Assembly: GCF_003386095.1 (NCBI RefSeq)
Contig: NZ_QREG01000006.1
Span: forward strand, 89,288 to 153,287
Direction of reading: 5' to 3'
Length of the DNA stretch: 64,000 nt
Source: Marinoscillum furvescens DSM 4134
Lineage (GTDB): Bacteria > Bacteroidota > Bacteroidia > Cytophagales > Cyclobacteriaceae
Under the pieces are notes generated by a model, which had not been told where the DNA came from, made no database searches, and was given only the letters and a program-made list of their open reading frames with translations. Below are positions 35,107-44,184 of this stretch, piece after piece. The translations under genes were made by a program, and so were the position numbers. Positions within the stretch are counted from its first letter, which is position 1. Each line of letters starts with the position of its first letter.

Positions 35107-36534
35107 TCACTTGTCAGGATTTTCTGTCTTAATAATTTCATTAGGTGTCCAGTAGGGTTCGTCTCCAAGGGGACGCGCATTTGCTCCTCTTTGCTCCCCA
35201 TCACCTATGTCTTTTCGAGCCCACTCCAGATGAGCTTTCAACTCAGCTACAACCTCTGGATAGTCTGCTGCCACATTGGTGGTCTCGGCAATATCTTGCT
35301 CTAGGTCATACAGCACGTACGTATCAAACATCTCCCGGTCTTCGGGCGCCACATGTATGGGCCATTTGGTGTAGACGATGGACTTGCCCTCTGGCCGATG
35401 CGGGAGATGAAGCTTCCACTTGCCTTTGCGTACCGCTCGGAGTTCCTGATGCTGATAGTAAAAGAACGTTCGATCAAGCTCTTCTCCTTTTCCATGAATT
35501 ACTTCAGTGATATCTATTCCATCGATTACCCGGTCTGAGGGAGTTTCAGCCCCAGCCAAATGAGCAATGGTGGGTAACCAGTCGATGGTGGCGAGCACCT
35601 GATCTGATTGAGTGCCCGCAGGTACTTTTCCTGGAGCCCATACAATGGCTGGTACACGAATTCCACCTTCCCATGCCGAAGTTTTTGCGCCACGCAGTGG
35701 TGCCGCACTGCCGGCATGCTCTTTTTTGATCCACCAGGGTCCATTATCACTCATAAAGATTACATAGGTGTTTTCATCCAGTTTTTTTTCTTTAAGAAAG
35801 TCCTGTATGCGCCCCACCTCATGGTCTATCTCCTCAATTACATCGCCATACAGCCCACGCTCCGACTGGCCTTTGAACTCGTCTGAAACCGCCAGTTTGG
35901 TGTGAGGCATGGTATGCGCCAGGTATAGAAAAAAGGGCTGCTCCTGATTGCCTTCTAGAAATTGAATCGCCTCATCTGTGTAGCGACGCGTCAATGTAGA
36001 CATGTCGGCATGCATCTCCACAAGTGTTTTATTTCGGATCAGGTGTACTCTATTGTCATTGCTACTGGGGGTGAAAAAAGAATAGTCAAATCCCTGATCT
36101 GCAGGCAGCAGGTTGGCGTTAAATTTTTCAGGATTGTGTCCGGCCAGGTCCCACTTACCCATCATGGCCGTGGTGTATCCTGCTTGCTTCAGCACTTCTG
36201 CAATGGTCACCTCGCTGAGCGCCAGCTTGGGGTGAGGAGCTACTCCGTTATCATTGCGAGCATTGCGCAAAGGATAGCTGCCCGTCATGAGTGCTGCCCG
36301 AGAGGGGCCGCACACAGTCTGTGCGTAAAAGCTGGTGAGCTTCATGCCTTCTGCAGCCATTTGATCGATATTGGGAGTTTTGATATTTGGTGAACCAAAA
36401 CACCCTAGATCATTGTACCCCTGGTCATCCGTGAAGATGATGATAAAATTGGGCTTTTGAGTATCTGCAGCAAAGCACCCGCTGGTAAACAGCAGGCATA
36501 TCAGGAATGTACAAATCAATGATGAGTACTTCAT
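35107..36534 (-). CDS. Sulfatase S1 family, lipoprotein (CGPSR)
   Basis: Formylglycine sulfatase. The ATG at 36534 (MKYSS) is chosen because the longer frame begins with TTG inside the GH97 gene; the chosen start gives lipobox TSGC (Cys20). FTDDQGYNDLGCFG follows, then the maturation motif CGPSR (Cys75). The usual GKWHLG reads GKWDLAG, so Asp replaces the active-site His. FMSDNGPW and GKWKLHLPHRPEG come later. It lies 5 bases after GH97 and is immediately followed by GH116 copy B. It is related to the sulfatase at 15243-16658, which sits before GH116 copy A. Confidence 0.92.
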   Translation of the reverse strand: MKYSSLICTFLICLLFTSGCFAADTQKPNFIIIFTDDQGYNDLGCFGSPNIKTPNIDQMAAEGMKLTSFYAQTVCGPSRAALMTGSYPLRNARNDNGVAPHPKLALSEVTIAEVLKQAGYTTAMMGKWDLAGHNPEKFNANLLPADQGFDYSFFTPSSNDNRVHLIRNKTLVEMHADMSTLTRRYTDEAIQFLEGNQEQPFFLYLAHTMPHTKLAVSDEFKGQSERGLYGDVIEEIDHEVGRIQDFLKEKKLDENTYVIFMSDNGPWWIKKEHAGSAAPLRGAKTSAWEGGIRVPAIVWAPGKVPAGTQSDQVLATIDWLPTIAHLAGAETPSDRVIDGIDITEVIHGKGEELDRTFFYYQHQELRAVRKGKWKLHLPHRPEGKSIVYTKWPIHVAPEDREMFDTYVLYDLEQDIAETTNVAADYPEVVAELKAHLEWARKDIGDGEQRGANARPLGDEPYWTPNEIIKTENPDK

Positions 36535-36539
36535 ATAAA

Positions 36540-38444
36540 TTATTCTTTCGGTCTGATCCACATGCAATGACCTCCACCTGGTGCCATCACAGCTTTAATT
36601 ACATCTCCTTTTTTCACCGTTCCGCTTCTTACCTGATAAGCTTCAGGGTTAGTCGTACCGTGTGTCTCGTTGGTATCTTCATAGAAAGTCACCAGGTATT
36701 CCTGATCGTCATTCAGAAAATCCAGAGCTATCTCCAAAGTACCGCCTCGCTCATCGTATACTGAGCCTACAAACCACTCTTCACCGGCTCTTCGGGCCGT
36801 AGTGATGAAGTCACCCATCTGGGCATGCAAAACCTTACTCTCATCCCATTTTCCTACAGGCTGCATTTGAATGAATTCAAACAAATCAGCCTTCGCGGCA
36901 TACGCTTCCGGCGCATCAGGAATACATACCAGACCACTGTGAATGACCAGCGTACGGGCGGCCTCAGACACCACGGTGGACATATAGGAGTTGGTTTTGC
37001 GTGGGCCTTTTTCCCTTTTGCCCTGATTGATACCGGTCAGATCAAAGTTTCCGTTGTTCATGTCCAGCGGCCCCTGAATGGCATTGATAAGTGCCATTTT
37101 GATGAAAGTCTCAGGGGTAAATGCCCGCCTGGAATCCTGCTGCGCATGACAAAACTCACGGGTGATGGCATTGGGCATGGTTCGTGCCACACCAGTCATG
37201 GGCACTGGGCCGTCATGAAAATCAATGAGCAGTTTACTTTCGGCACTTTGGCTAATGGCCTTGCGGGTAAAGGGTTCGTTGCTGCCCATGAAGCCGTATT
37301 TGATGCCCTTCATGTCGAGAGAAGCATAGTACTCGAACAGCTTGTCATCTCCGTACTCGCCATGCCTACGGTCATAATACAACAGCAGCTCCACGTCTTT
37401 TTCGGCAGCATAATCTATTACCTCCTGGAGATCGAGTTTATCCGAAAGTTCGAAATGTCCTGGTGTTACTTTCGTGTACCACGCATCATCGATCAAAAAG
37501 TATTCGATATCTTTTTCGGCAGCAAAATCAATAAACCGCTTATAGCTTTCGGTGTTGATGCCATAGGTAAAGCCGTCTTCAGCAGTAAATCCATGCACAC
37601 GCCAGTCCCACAGGGTTTTCCCAGGCTTGATCCAGGAAGGGTCCTCCAACTGAAGCGGTGTAGCCAGATTGAGCGGTACCTGATTGGTGACCAGGTCACC
37701 CAGTTTTTCATTAATCAAAATCACCCGCCAGGGAGTGGTATTCTCATCTCCTCCTAACTGCGCTTTATTTTCTGATACCAGTGCCCCATATACATCGTCA
37801 TACCGCACCTTCATCGTCTTAAACGCAGTGGCACTATACAGGTCAGACTCCAGCAAAGACAGGTATGGAGTCCCAGCTTTCTCCACCACGAGCGGAATCT
37901 TCAGCCTGACCTCTTCCTCATTGCCTAAGTCGCTTAGTTTCACCGGACCGAGAGGTACGCGCTCTCCACTGGGTGAGTAGATGGCAGCCTCTGGAATTAG
38001 TTGATATTGACACAGAAAAGTCACCTCTTGAGCCTCTTCAGCATTGGGCAGTGTGTAACGAAAACCAATGCCATTGTTATACACCCGCACAAACAGCTGA
38101 GCAGCCACCCCTTCATAATCAACATCTAAAACGAGCTCATTGTAGTGGTCCTGAACCTTGCTAAACTGTCCCCAAACCGGCTCCCAGCTGCTGTTGTTGC
38201 TGGACGTCCTGCTATTAATGATTGTGGCTTGCTGATCGGGGAAAAGTGAAATTTCAGACGGCTCGATCAGGTTCTGATCCTTGGAGAGCACCTCATATCT
38301 CAGTTTTCCTTCATTATTTGTCAGCTTGATCGCCACACCGCCATCAGGAGAGCTGAGGGTAAGGTCATTGGGCTTACAGCCAAATGCAAATACACCGAGT
38401 ACGGCTACTAAAAGCGTAAAGATTCGAGCTTTCATGGATATCAT
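36540..38444 (-). CDS. GH97 family glycosidase lipoprotein, atypical active site
   Basis: GH97 enzyme (alpha-glucosidase or alpha-galactosidase in known members). Lipobox AFGC (Cys23). N-terminal beta-sandwich about 25-265, barrel from about 275 (WDWRVHGF, YFLIDDAWY), C-terminal sheet from about 535. Retaining members have KVDF with Asp as nucleophile; here the position reads KYGF (Gly384), as in the inverting SusB branch. The later SusB-type glutamate motifs are also altered: DFHDGPVPMTG with Asp411, and TREFCHAQQD with Glu430. It starts with an ATGA overlap on a sulfatase stop. Activity and mechanism are therefore uncertain, though the fold assignment is secure. Confidence 0.85.
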   Translation of the reverse strand: MISMKARIFTLLVAVLGVFAFGCKPNDLTLSSPDGGVAIKLTNNEGKLRYEVLSKDQNLIEPSEISLFPDQQATIINSRTSSNNSSWEPVWGQFSKVQDHYNELVLDVDYEGVAAQLFVRVYNNGIGFRYTLPNAEEAQEVTFLCQYQLIPEAAIYSPSGERVPLGPVKLSDLGNEEEVRLKIPLVVEKAGTPYLSLLESDLYSATAFKTMKVRYDDVYGALVSENKAQLGGDENTTPWRVILINEKLGDLVTNQVPLNLATPLQLEDPSWIKPGKTLWDWRVHGFTAEDGFTYGINTESYKRFIDFAAEKDIEYFLIDDAWYTKVTPGHFELSDKLDLQEVIDYAAEKDVELLLYYDRRHGEYGDDKLFEYYASLDMKGIKYGFMGSNEPFTRKAISQSAESKLLIDFHDGPVPMTGVARTMPNAITREFCHAQQDSRRAFTPETFIKMALINAIQGPLDMNNGNFDLTGINQGKREKGPRKTNSYMSTVVSEAARTLVIHSGLVCIPDAPEAYAAKADLFEFIQMQPVGKWDESKVLHAQMGDFITTARRAGEEWFVGSVYDERGGTLEIALDFLNDDQEYLVTFYEDTNETHGTTNPEAYQVRSGTVKKGDVIKAVMAPGGGHCMWIRPKE

Positions 38445-39832
38445 TTGGTCATTGAAGTTTTTAGGGTATCAAATTTTCCGGGCATCTCTGCGTTGACTGT
38501 CGCCTGCCAGGCCCGAAGTTTTCTCATCATAGCCTCCATTTTGTCCTGGTGTTGAAAAGCCAGGTTTTTGGTTTCGGACAGGTCTTCGTCGAGGTTGTAC
38601 AGGAAGACACTGTTGGTCTCAAAATCCCATATGAGCTTCCACTCCCCTTCACGAATCACCGCACCCATGTCCAGCCCACTTTTTCTGAAATGAGGGAAAT
38701 GCCAATAAAGTGCTCGATCTTTTAGCTCACCAGCATCAGTGAGTAAAGGCCAAAGACTCTCTCCTTCCAGGTCTGATGGTTTTTCTTCGATATTGGCCGT
38801 TTCTATTAGCGTAGGAAACAGGTCTACACTCGTTACAGGCGTCTCTACTTTTCCAGGTTTTATCTTTTCTGGCCAGCTAATCACCAGCGGCACGCGAATG
38901 CCCCCTTCGTGTAGTGAGCCTTTGTCACCTCGCAGCGGCGGGTTGCCCCAGAGTCCTCCATTATCTGAGTAAAATACCACCAGCGTGTTATCTCTTAGTC
39001 CTTTGCGCTCCAGTGCACCCATCACCTTGCCCACATTTTCATCCAACTTCTCAATCATGGCATGGTAGGTATTGCCATCATTTCGCTCAATCACATCTTT
39101 AGGCGCACGCAGTGGCGTGTGTACCGTGTAGGTAGACAAGTACAGAAAAAATGGTTCGTGCTCGTGCTCATTGATGAAGGCAACTGCCTCATCGCCCATG
39201 CGGTCTGTGAGGTATTCACCCTCGGTTTTGTCTACCAGCGTGGCATTCTTATAAGGCGCAAACCAACTCGCAGGTTGCCCGTAAGCACATCCGCCTTTAT
39301 TGATATCAAACCCCTGATTATCGGGGTGGTACTGAGCATTGATTACTCCGTCACTTTTGCTACGTGCCGAACCCGACCCGGCCAAATGCCACTTGCCCAA
39401 AAAACCGGTGGCATATCCTGATGTTTTTAGCACCTCGGCGATCGTTTCTTCCGCTAACGGAAGGTGGTCTTTGAAATAAGCTTCCTCTATAGCCTTGCCC
39501 TTATGCTGGCGCTGAAAGTATTGATCCATCGGTAAGCCCGGAATGTGACAGGTGAGCTGAAGACTGGCTGGTGACTTACCTGTGAGGATGCTGGCGCGTG
39601 TAGGTGAACAAACCGGTGCTGCTGCATACGCCTGTGTAAAGACCTTTCCACTTTGCGCCAGTCGATCAATGTTGGGTGTATGGAGCCCTTCTTTGAAGCC
39701 CATGTAGCCCACATCGGAGTACCCCAGGTCGTCTACCAAAACAAAAACGATATTGGGCCTGTTTTCTTCTTTGGGGTGGCACCCCAAAAGTGAAGCTGCG
39801 ATACAGAGTATAAACAATCGGATGACCATCAT
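38441..39832 (-). CDS. Sulfatase S1 family, lipoprotein (CSPTR)
   Basis: Formylglycine sulfatase, 463 residues. Lipobox SLLGC (Cys18) followed by HPKEE, VDDLGYSDVGYMG at 33-45, maturation motif CSPTR (Cys75), GKWHLAG, FYSDNGGL and C-terminal GEWKLIWDFETN. It overlaps GH97 by an ATGA and follows the next sulfatase by 4 bases. The phrase LTGKSPASLQLTCH is typical of one S1 subgroup also represented at 44185-45636 in general layout. Confidence 0.93.
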   Translation of the reverse strand: MMVIRLFILCIAASLLGCHPKEENRPNIVFVLVDDLGYSDVGYMGFKEGLHTPNIDRLAQSGKVFTQAYAAAPVCSPTRASILTGKSPASLQLTCHIPGLPMDQYFQRQHKGKAIEEAYFKDHLPLAEETIAEVLKTSGYATGFLGKWHLAGSGSARSKSDGVINAQYHPDNQGFDINKGGCAYGQPASWFAPYKNATLVDKTEGEYLTDRMGDEAVAFINEHEHEPFFLYLSTYTVHTPLRAPKDVIERNDGNTYHAMIEKLDENVGKVMGALERKGLRDNTLVVFYSDNGGLWGNPPLRGDKGSLHEGGIRVPLVISWPEKIKPGKVETPVTSVDLFPTLIETANIEEKPSDLEGESLWPLLTDAGELKDRALYWHFPHFRKSGLDMGAVIREGEWKLIWDFETNSVFLYNLDEDLSETKNLAFQHQDKMEAMMRKLRAWQATVNAEMPGKFDTLKTSMTK

Positions 39833-39836
39833 GCTC

Positions 39837-41399
39837 CTAATTAATGATTGGTTCTATTTGGCTCCAGCCCTCCATCCCCTCATTTTTCTGAGGTTTCCCA
39901 GGGGTGCTTCTACCGTTTAAGATGATTTCCTTGAGTGCGGACTTAAGCTCGGCGGCTTTTTCCGGATAAGTAGCTATCAGATTGTTGGTTTCTCCAGCAT
40001 CCTCACTCAAGTTGTAAAGCTGCATGTCTGGCAAATCGAGCTGTTCGTTTTTGATGTCCTGAGGCCTTGGGTAGCTCCAGCCACCTGAACCCGGACATGC
40101 GATGAGCTTCCAGTCGCCCTGACGAATGGCAAAAGAGCCATTGATAGAGTGATGTACCGTATATTCTCGGATTTCCTTTTGGCTTTTACCGTTGATCAGC
40201 GGCAGCATGCTGTAGCTATCCTCGCCTTCTGAGTCTTTTATCTTGTAGCCAGTGATATCCGCACAAGTCGCAAACAAGTCTGTAGTGCAAATAACCTGAT
40301 CAGAAATGGTATTTTTTGCAGCTACTGCGGGCCACTCTACAATGAACGGAACGCGGTGGCCACCTTCGTAAATATCTGCTTTACTGCCTCTGAATTGACC
40401 ACTTGGGTAGTGGTCTACTTTTGCCAGCTCGTCAAAATCTGCCCGTGGCGAGCAGCCATTGTCACTGGTGAAAATGAGTAAAGTATTTTCTGCGATTCCT
40501 TGCTGCCGTAGTGCCTCTCTGATCTGGCGGACCACATCGTCTACCTGCATCACAAAATCACCGTACATATTGGTATTGCTCTTGCCCAAAAACGCTGTAG
40601 TGGGCAAAATAGGCGTATGTGGCGCTGGCAATGGAAAGTATAGGAAGAATGGTTTTTCATCGCTGGCTTGTTGACCGATATATTTCACCGCCTTATCGGT
40701 GAGATCCTGAAGCACATTGGTATGGTCAAAATCATCTGCGGTCAGGCCTTTTCTCCAGAAACCCTTCTCATCTACCGAGCGTGTCATTTTGGTGGGCACC
40801 ATCGTAGGCATGTCGTTTTCTATGTATACATAAGGCGCCATGTCCAAAGAGCCACAAAAACCAAAGGAATAATCAAACCCATGGGTATTTGGGCCGTTTT
40901 CCACCGGTTTAGTAAAATCCACTTCAGGACTTGCATTGAGCTTATTGATGCCGCTGGCATCCGCGTCTTTCAGTGCCCAGTCCCACCCGAGGTGCCATTT
41001 GCCGATAAACGCCGTGGCATAACCCTGAGTCTGGAGCATATCTGCTACGGTAGTGCGGTTTTTCTTAATGAGCGATTTGGAGTAGCCACCCAAAACTGAT
41101 TTTTTCAGGATTGTTCGCCAGTTGTACCGTCCTGTCAAAATGCCATAACGCGTAGGCGTACATACCGATGACGAGGTGTGCGCATCGGTAAATCGGATGC
41201 CATTGGCCGACATTTCGTCCAGGTGTGGTGTGGGGATTTTACCTTCGGGGTTATAAGCCTTTACATCTCCATAGCCCATATCATCGGCCAGGATGTAGAT
41301 GATGTTGGGCTGATCTACGCCGGCACTTTTCTGTGCCACACCACTGATGTAGGAACAACCGGCCAATAAGCCCAGCAACATCAATCCTATTTTGTTCAT
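39837..41399 (-). CDS. Sulfatase S1 family, lipoprotein (CTPTR)
   Basis: Formylglycine sulfatase. The ATG at 41399 (MNKIG) is chosen over a TTG at 41423; it gives lipobox LLAGC (Cys15). LADDMGYGD at 37-45, maturation motif CTPTR (Cys80), GKWHLGW, FTSDNGCS and CPGSGGW in the C-terminal part. It is closely related to the sulfatase at 11173-12675. It is the first gene after a 202-base gap that follows the GH-A/FN3 gene, so it may have its own promoter. Downstream spacing to the next sulfatase is 4 bases. Confidence 0.92.
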   Translation of the reverse strand: MNKIGLMLLGLLAGCSYISGVAQKSAGVDQPNIIYILADDMGYGDVKAYNPEGKIPTPHLDEMSANGIRFTDAHTSSSVCTPTRYGILTGRYNWRTILKKSVLGGYSKSLIKKNRTTVADMLQTQGYATAFIGKWHLGWDWALKDADASGINKLNASPEVDFTKPVENGPNTHGFDYSFGFCGSLDMAPYVYIENDMPTMVPTKMTRSVDEKGFWRKGLTADDFDHTNVLQDLTDKAVKYIGQQASDEKPFFLYFPLPAPHTPILPTTAFLGKSNTNMYGDFVMQVDDVVRQIREALRQQGIAENTLLIFTSDNGCSPRADFDELAKVDHYPSGQFRGSKADIYEGGHRVPFIVEWPAVAAKNTISDQVICTTDLFATCADITGYKIKDSEGEDSYSMLPLINGKSQKEIREYTVHHSINGSFAIRQGDWKLIACPGSGGWSYPRPQDIKNEQLDLPDMQLYNLSEDAGETNNLIATYPEKAAELKSALKEIILNGRSTPGKPQKNEGMEGWSQIEPIIN

Positions 41400-41476
41400 A
41401 AACTGTGTTTTTTCAATTATCAAAGTATTGCTCAGATTCCGCTGGATTCGTAAAATTCCGACACGATCTCACCCCT

Positions 41477-41502
41477 CAAATTAGCAGTTTTCAAGTGCCA
41501 AA
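41477..41502 (-). promoter_or_regulatory. Weak candidate internal promoter
   Basis: In the 202-base gap 41400-41601, the minus strand reads TTTG then, 15 bases later, TAATTTG, resembling a Bacteroidota -33/-7 pair but with short spacing and one base missing from the -7 box. The rest of the gap shows only a poor hairpin. It could boost expression of the downstream half of the locus. Confidence 0.25.
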
Positions 41503-41601
41503 CCGGCCTAAAACCATACGAATCGGCGTGCACTCCTGTGCGCATTTTCTTAATCAAAATCAAGGCAATCAAACCACCACATTCAGTGGAGCTTATGGCT
41601 A

Positions 41602-44172
41602 TCAATCATTACTGATATTTCGGTGTGGCGGCTCGCTGTATTTTGGAGCTCCATTGGTCATAATCAGTGCTTTCACCGCGTATTTATCGTTACCCCTAAG
41701 GTCTTTCGCAGGGATGGATACCATATAACTATTGTCTGAAATCTGCTCGGTGAAGTAGGTCCGCTCTTCTACGTTGAGATAGGAGACATTGCTGATCGCC
41801 ACACCGAAATACACATCACCATCTGTGGGAAAGTTCTGGAAGCTCACTTTCACTTTGAACTCTTCTCCCTCACGCTCGATACTCGCCACTTCGAGTTTCA
41901 ACAATTCATCAGAGCGAATCACTGTAGCAGTACTGGCAAAGAAATTGGTCTCGCCTGCCAAATTGTAGGCTTTCACAGAATAGTAAACTTCTTCGGTGTC
42001 CTGATTTTCATCCAGATAAGCATCACCAACAATATCATTGGCGATCGGCTTTAGGTTATAGGGAGAAGCACCACGGAATACCTTGTATTTCACATCCGGA
42101 TTGATGGTGTCTTGAACCAGCCAACACAGCTCTACACCACCCCGTGTTTCCTTGGCAGAAATATTTCGAGGAGGAATCGGAAGTTCTTCTTTACATGTGA
42201 TAACCACCTGGCTGGATGGCTCACCTTCTCCAAAGCCGTTGTACGCACGTACCCAAAACTCATAGGGCTGGTCATAAGTCAGGTTTTCTACTCTATAGCC
42301 AAATACATTGCCCGCATCATGCACTTCAAGATTACCGTTGGTATCTTTTTGATACACATAGTAGCCATTGGCATCTGGGACACTTCGCCACATCAGCGTA
42401 ACTGTTTGGTAGCGTCTTGCCGTTTTAAATATTGCTGGACTTGCGGGCTCTGCCATCACAAAAGAAACCGGAGTTGATGACTTGCCTTCTCCCCGATCAT
42501 TGAATCCGGATACACTTACCTCATAGCGCTCACCGGGCTGCAACCCCTCAAGCTGATAGTTGGTTACATCAGCTCCTACCTCCAGCACATCTGTACCGTT
42601 TTTGGAGGTCACCTTTAGTTGATAACCTTTTACATTTTCTAGTTTCCACCACTTCAGTTCGGCTCCATCTTCGGCAATGCTCTTGCTGAATATGCGTGTT
42701 TGGGTGGGGACGATTTCCTGTTCCTTTGCCCATTTGACGAATGTCACACTGTAAGGCTTCACCTGAAAATCTGCTGCACGGGAAGTAAAACTCATAATCT
42801 CTGAAGCCCTGCCTTTGCCATCTTCATTGAAAATATGCATCCCTTCGAGCGTTCCATCAAGAGGTTTTCCATTGTAAGAAATAGCAGGCGAAATAGTTTC
42901 TCCAGATCGGTTGCAAATCACGAGGTAATCGTAAGCCCCTACACCTTTAAACCCTCTGGCATACCAGCCCTTTTCTTCAGCGCCTTTCATGCCAGGAACC
43001 ATAGGTCCGTTGATTGTTTCTGACTTAAAAGTAAAATCGGACTGGTTGGTAGCCTGATGAACGAGGTAAATGGCTTTGCCTTCATCGGAAAATCGGATGC
43101 CTGTTCGTAACGAATCCGTATTTAGCTCCTTCCCTGATCTAAACGCTTCCAGGACTTCATCATTCCAACCTTTAGCCGGATGCGCCTTGTTGCTGATTTC
43201 ATGTGACCCTATCAAGAAAGCATTTTCATGCTCGAGCTGACGCAGGGTGTATTCAGCATTGTAAACTGCCGAATAAATTCTACTGAGTGCTCTGTTCCAG
43301 GTACCAAATTCGGTGACCATCAGTGGCACTCCCTCCCAGGTAAAATCCTCGATCTGCTTCATGGCCTTCAGGGATGTGGCCTGAATCAGTTTGGTATTTC
43401 CCCTGCGGTATGCAGACTCAGCCGATTCTCGCCCACCAATGTGAGGGGCATAGCTATGTTTGGAAAAAACATTCCAGTAACGGCCTTCCTCTTCCTGATA
43501 AGAATGAATCTCGCGCATAAAGCCCCAAATGCCATCCCAGGTAAAGTTGAGCGCGAGTTTCGCATCTGGAAAAACGGCTCGAATGGAATCGGCAAAGGGC
43601 TTCATTTTGGCGGCATAGTCTGCACCGTCGTTCCACCAGTACCGGTCCCGGTTGGGCACATAAAAATAGGGTTCGTTACAAAACTGCCAGGCTTCCACCT
43701 CGATATGGTTGTTTTTGCAAAACCGAGCCAGTTCAGCAGCGATTTCTGGGGTTTCGGTAAAGCCATTGATTGTCACCACCAGCTTACCACCTACGCGACC
43801 TAATACCTGATACAAGTCTGCTACTGTATGTGGGCCTTTTACGTGGGTAAAAGCATAGCCGTTGAGGTATTGCTTCTGATGATCAAACTGCCAGGCATAG
43901 TCATAGTCATAAAGTCCGGTGGCAGCATTGAAAGCGTCTCCCATGGTACCCGAAAAGTACCTGAGCCAGCCCGGCTTCATGCTATCTACCGCTGCAATGA
44001 AATCCGGATGCGTATAGCTCCACACTTTATCCGCAATGCGCACATTAAAGCCACTGGCACCTTTGATGAGCGCATGCCCGCCCTCATCTGAGAGGTTGAT
44101 CTGGGGGCTTTTTTGACCCATGCCTTTCAATACCAGTACCGATAAAAGTGTAATGAGAAGTAGTCTACTCAT
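41602..44172 (-). CDS. Clan GH-A-like glycoside hydrolase with three FN3 domains, family unassigned
   Basis: Secreted protein of 856 residues, signal peptide 1-19 (cleavage near GMGQ). Residues about 30-300 look like a TIM barrel with a retaining clan GH-A active site: acid/base Glu167 in AWQFCNEPYFY and nucleophile Glu288 in VTEFGTWN, with MKPGWLRYFSG at 65-75 recalling GH51/GH79/GH39. A beta-sandwich covers about 340-480. Three fibronectin type III domains follow (roughly 490-580, 580-668, 670-755), then a C-terminal beta domain without a T9SS tail. I cannot place it in a numbered GH family. It is the only candidate endo-acting enzyme of the locus. It starts 12 bases after a sulfatase gene. 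Confidence 0.75.
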   Translation of the reverse strand: MSRLLLITLLSVLVLKGMGQKSPQINLSDEGGHALIKGASGFNVRIADKVWSYTHPDFIAAVDSMKPGWLRYFSGTMGDAFNAATGLYDYDYAWQFDHQKQYLNGYAFTHVKGPHTVADLYQVLGRVGGKLVVTINGFTETPEIAAELARFCKNNHIEVEAWQFCNEPYFYVPNRDRYWWNDGADYAAKMKPFADSIRAVFPDAKLALNFTWDGIWGFMREIHSYQEEEGRYWNVFSKHSYAPHIGGRESAESAYRRGNTKLIQATSLKAMKQIEDFTWEGVPLMVTEFGTWNRALSRIYSAVYNAEYTLRQLEHENAFLIGSHEISNKAHPAKGWNDEVLEAFRSGKELNTDSLRTGIRFSDEGKAIYLVHQATNQSDFTFKSETINGPMVPGMKGAEEKGWYARGFKGVGAYDYLVICNRSGETISPAISYNGKPLDGTLEGMHIFNEDGKGRASEIMSFTSRAADFQVKPYSVTFVKWAKEQEIVPTQTRIFSKSIAEDGAELKWWKLENVKGYQLKVTSKNGTDVLEVGADVTNYQLEGLQPGERYEVSVSGFNDRGEGKSSTPVSFVMAEPASPAIFKTARRYQTVTLMWRSVPDANGYYVYQKDTNGNLEVHDAGNVFGYRVENLTYDQPYEFWVRAYNGFGEGEPSSQVVITCKEELPIPPRNISAKETRGGVELCWLVQDTINPDVKYKVFRGASPYNLKPIANDIVGDAYLDENQDTEEVYYSVKAYNLAGETNFFASTATVIRSDELLKLEVASIEREGEEFKVKVSFQNFPTDGDVYFGVAISNVSYLNVEERTYFTEQISDNSYMVSIPAKDLRGNDKYAVKALIMTNGAPKYSEPPHRNISND

Positions 44173-44184
44173 GATGTGTATTAA

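Noticed and set aside
36825-37757. Plus-strand open frame of 310 codons opposite GH97
   Set aside because: Same reason: the GH97 frame has a lipobox and a family-wide match, and the antisense product resembles nothing.
41424-41601. Possible hairpin terminator after the GH-A-like gene (GTGCAC/GCGCAC words)
   Set aside because: Only four consecutive pairs form before a mismatch and no T tract follows in the coding direction.
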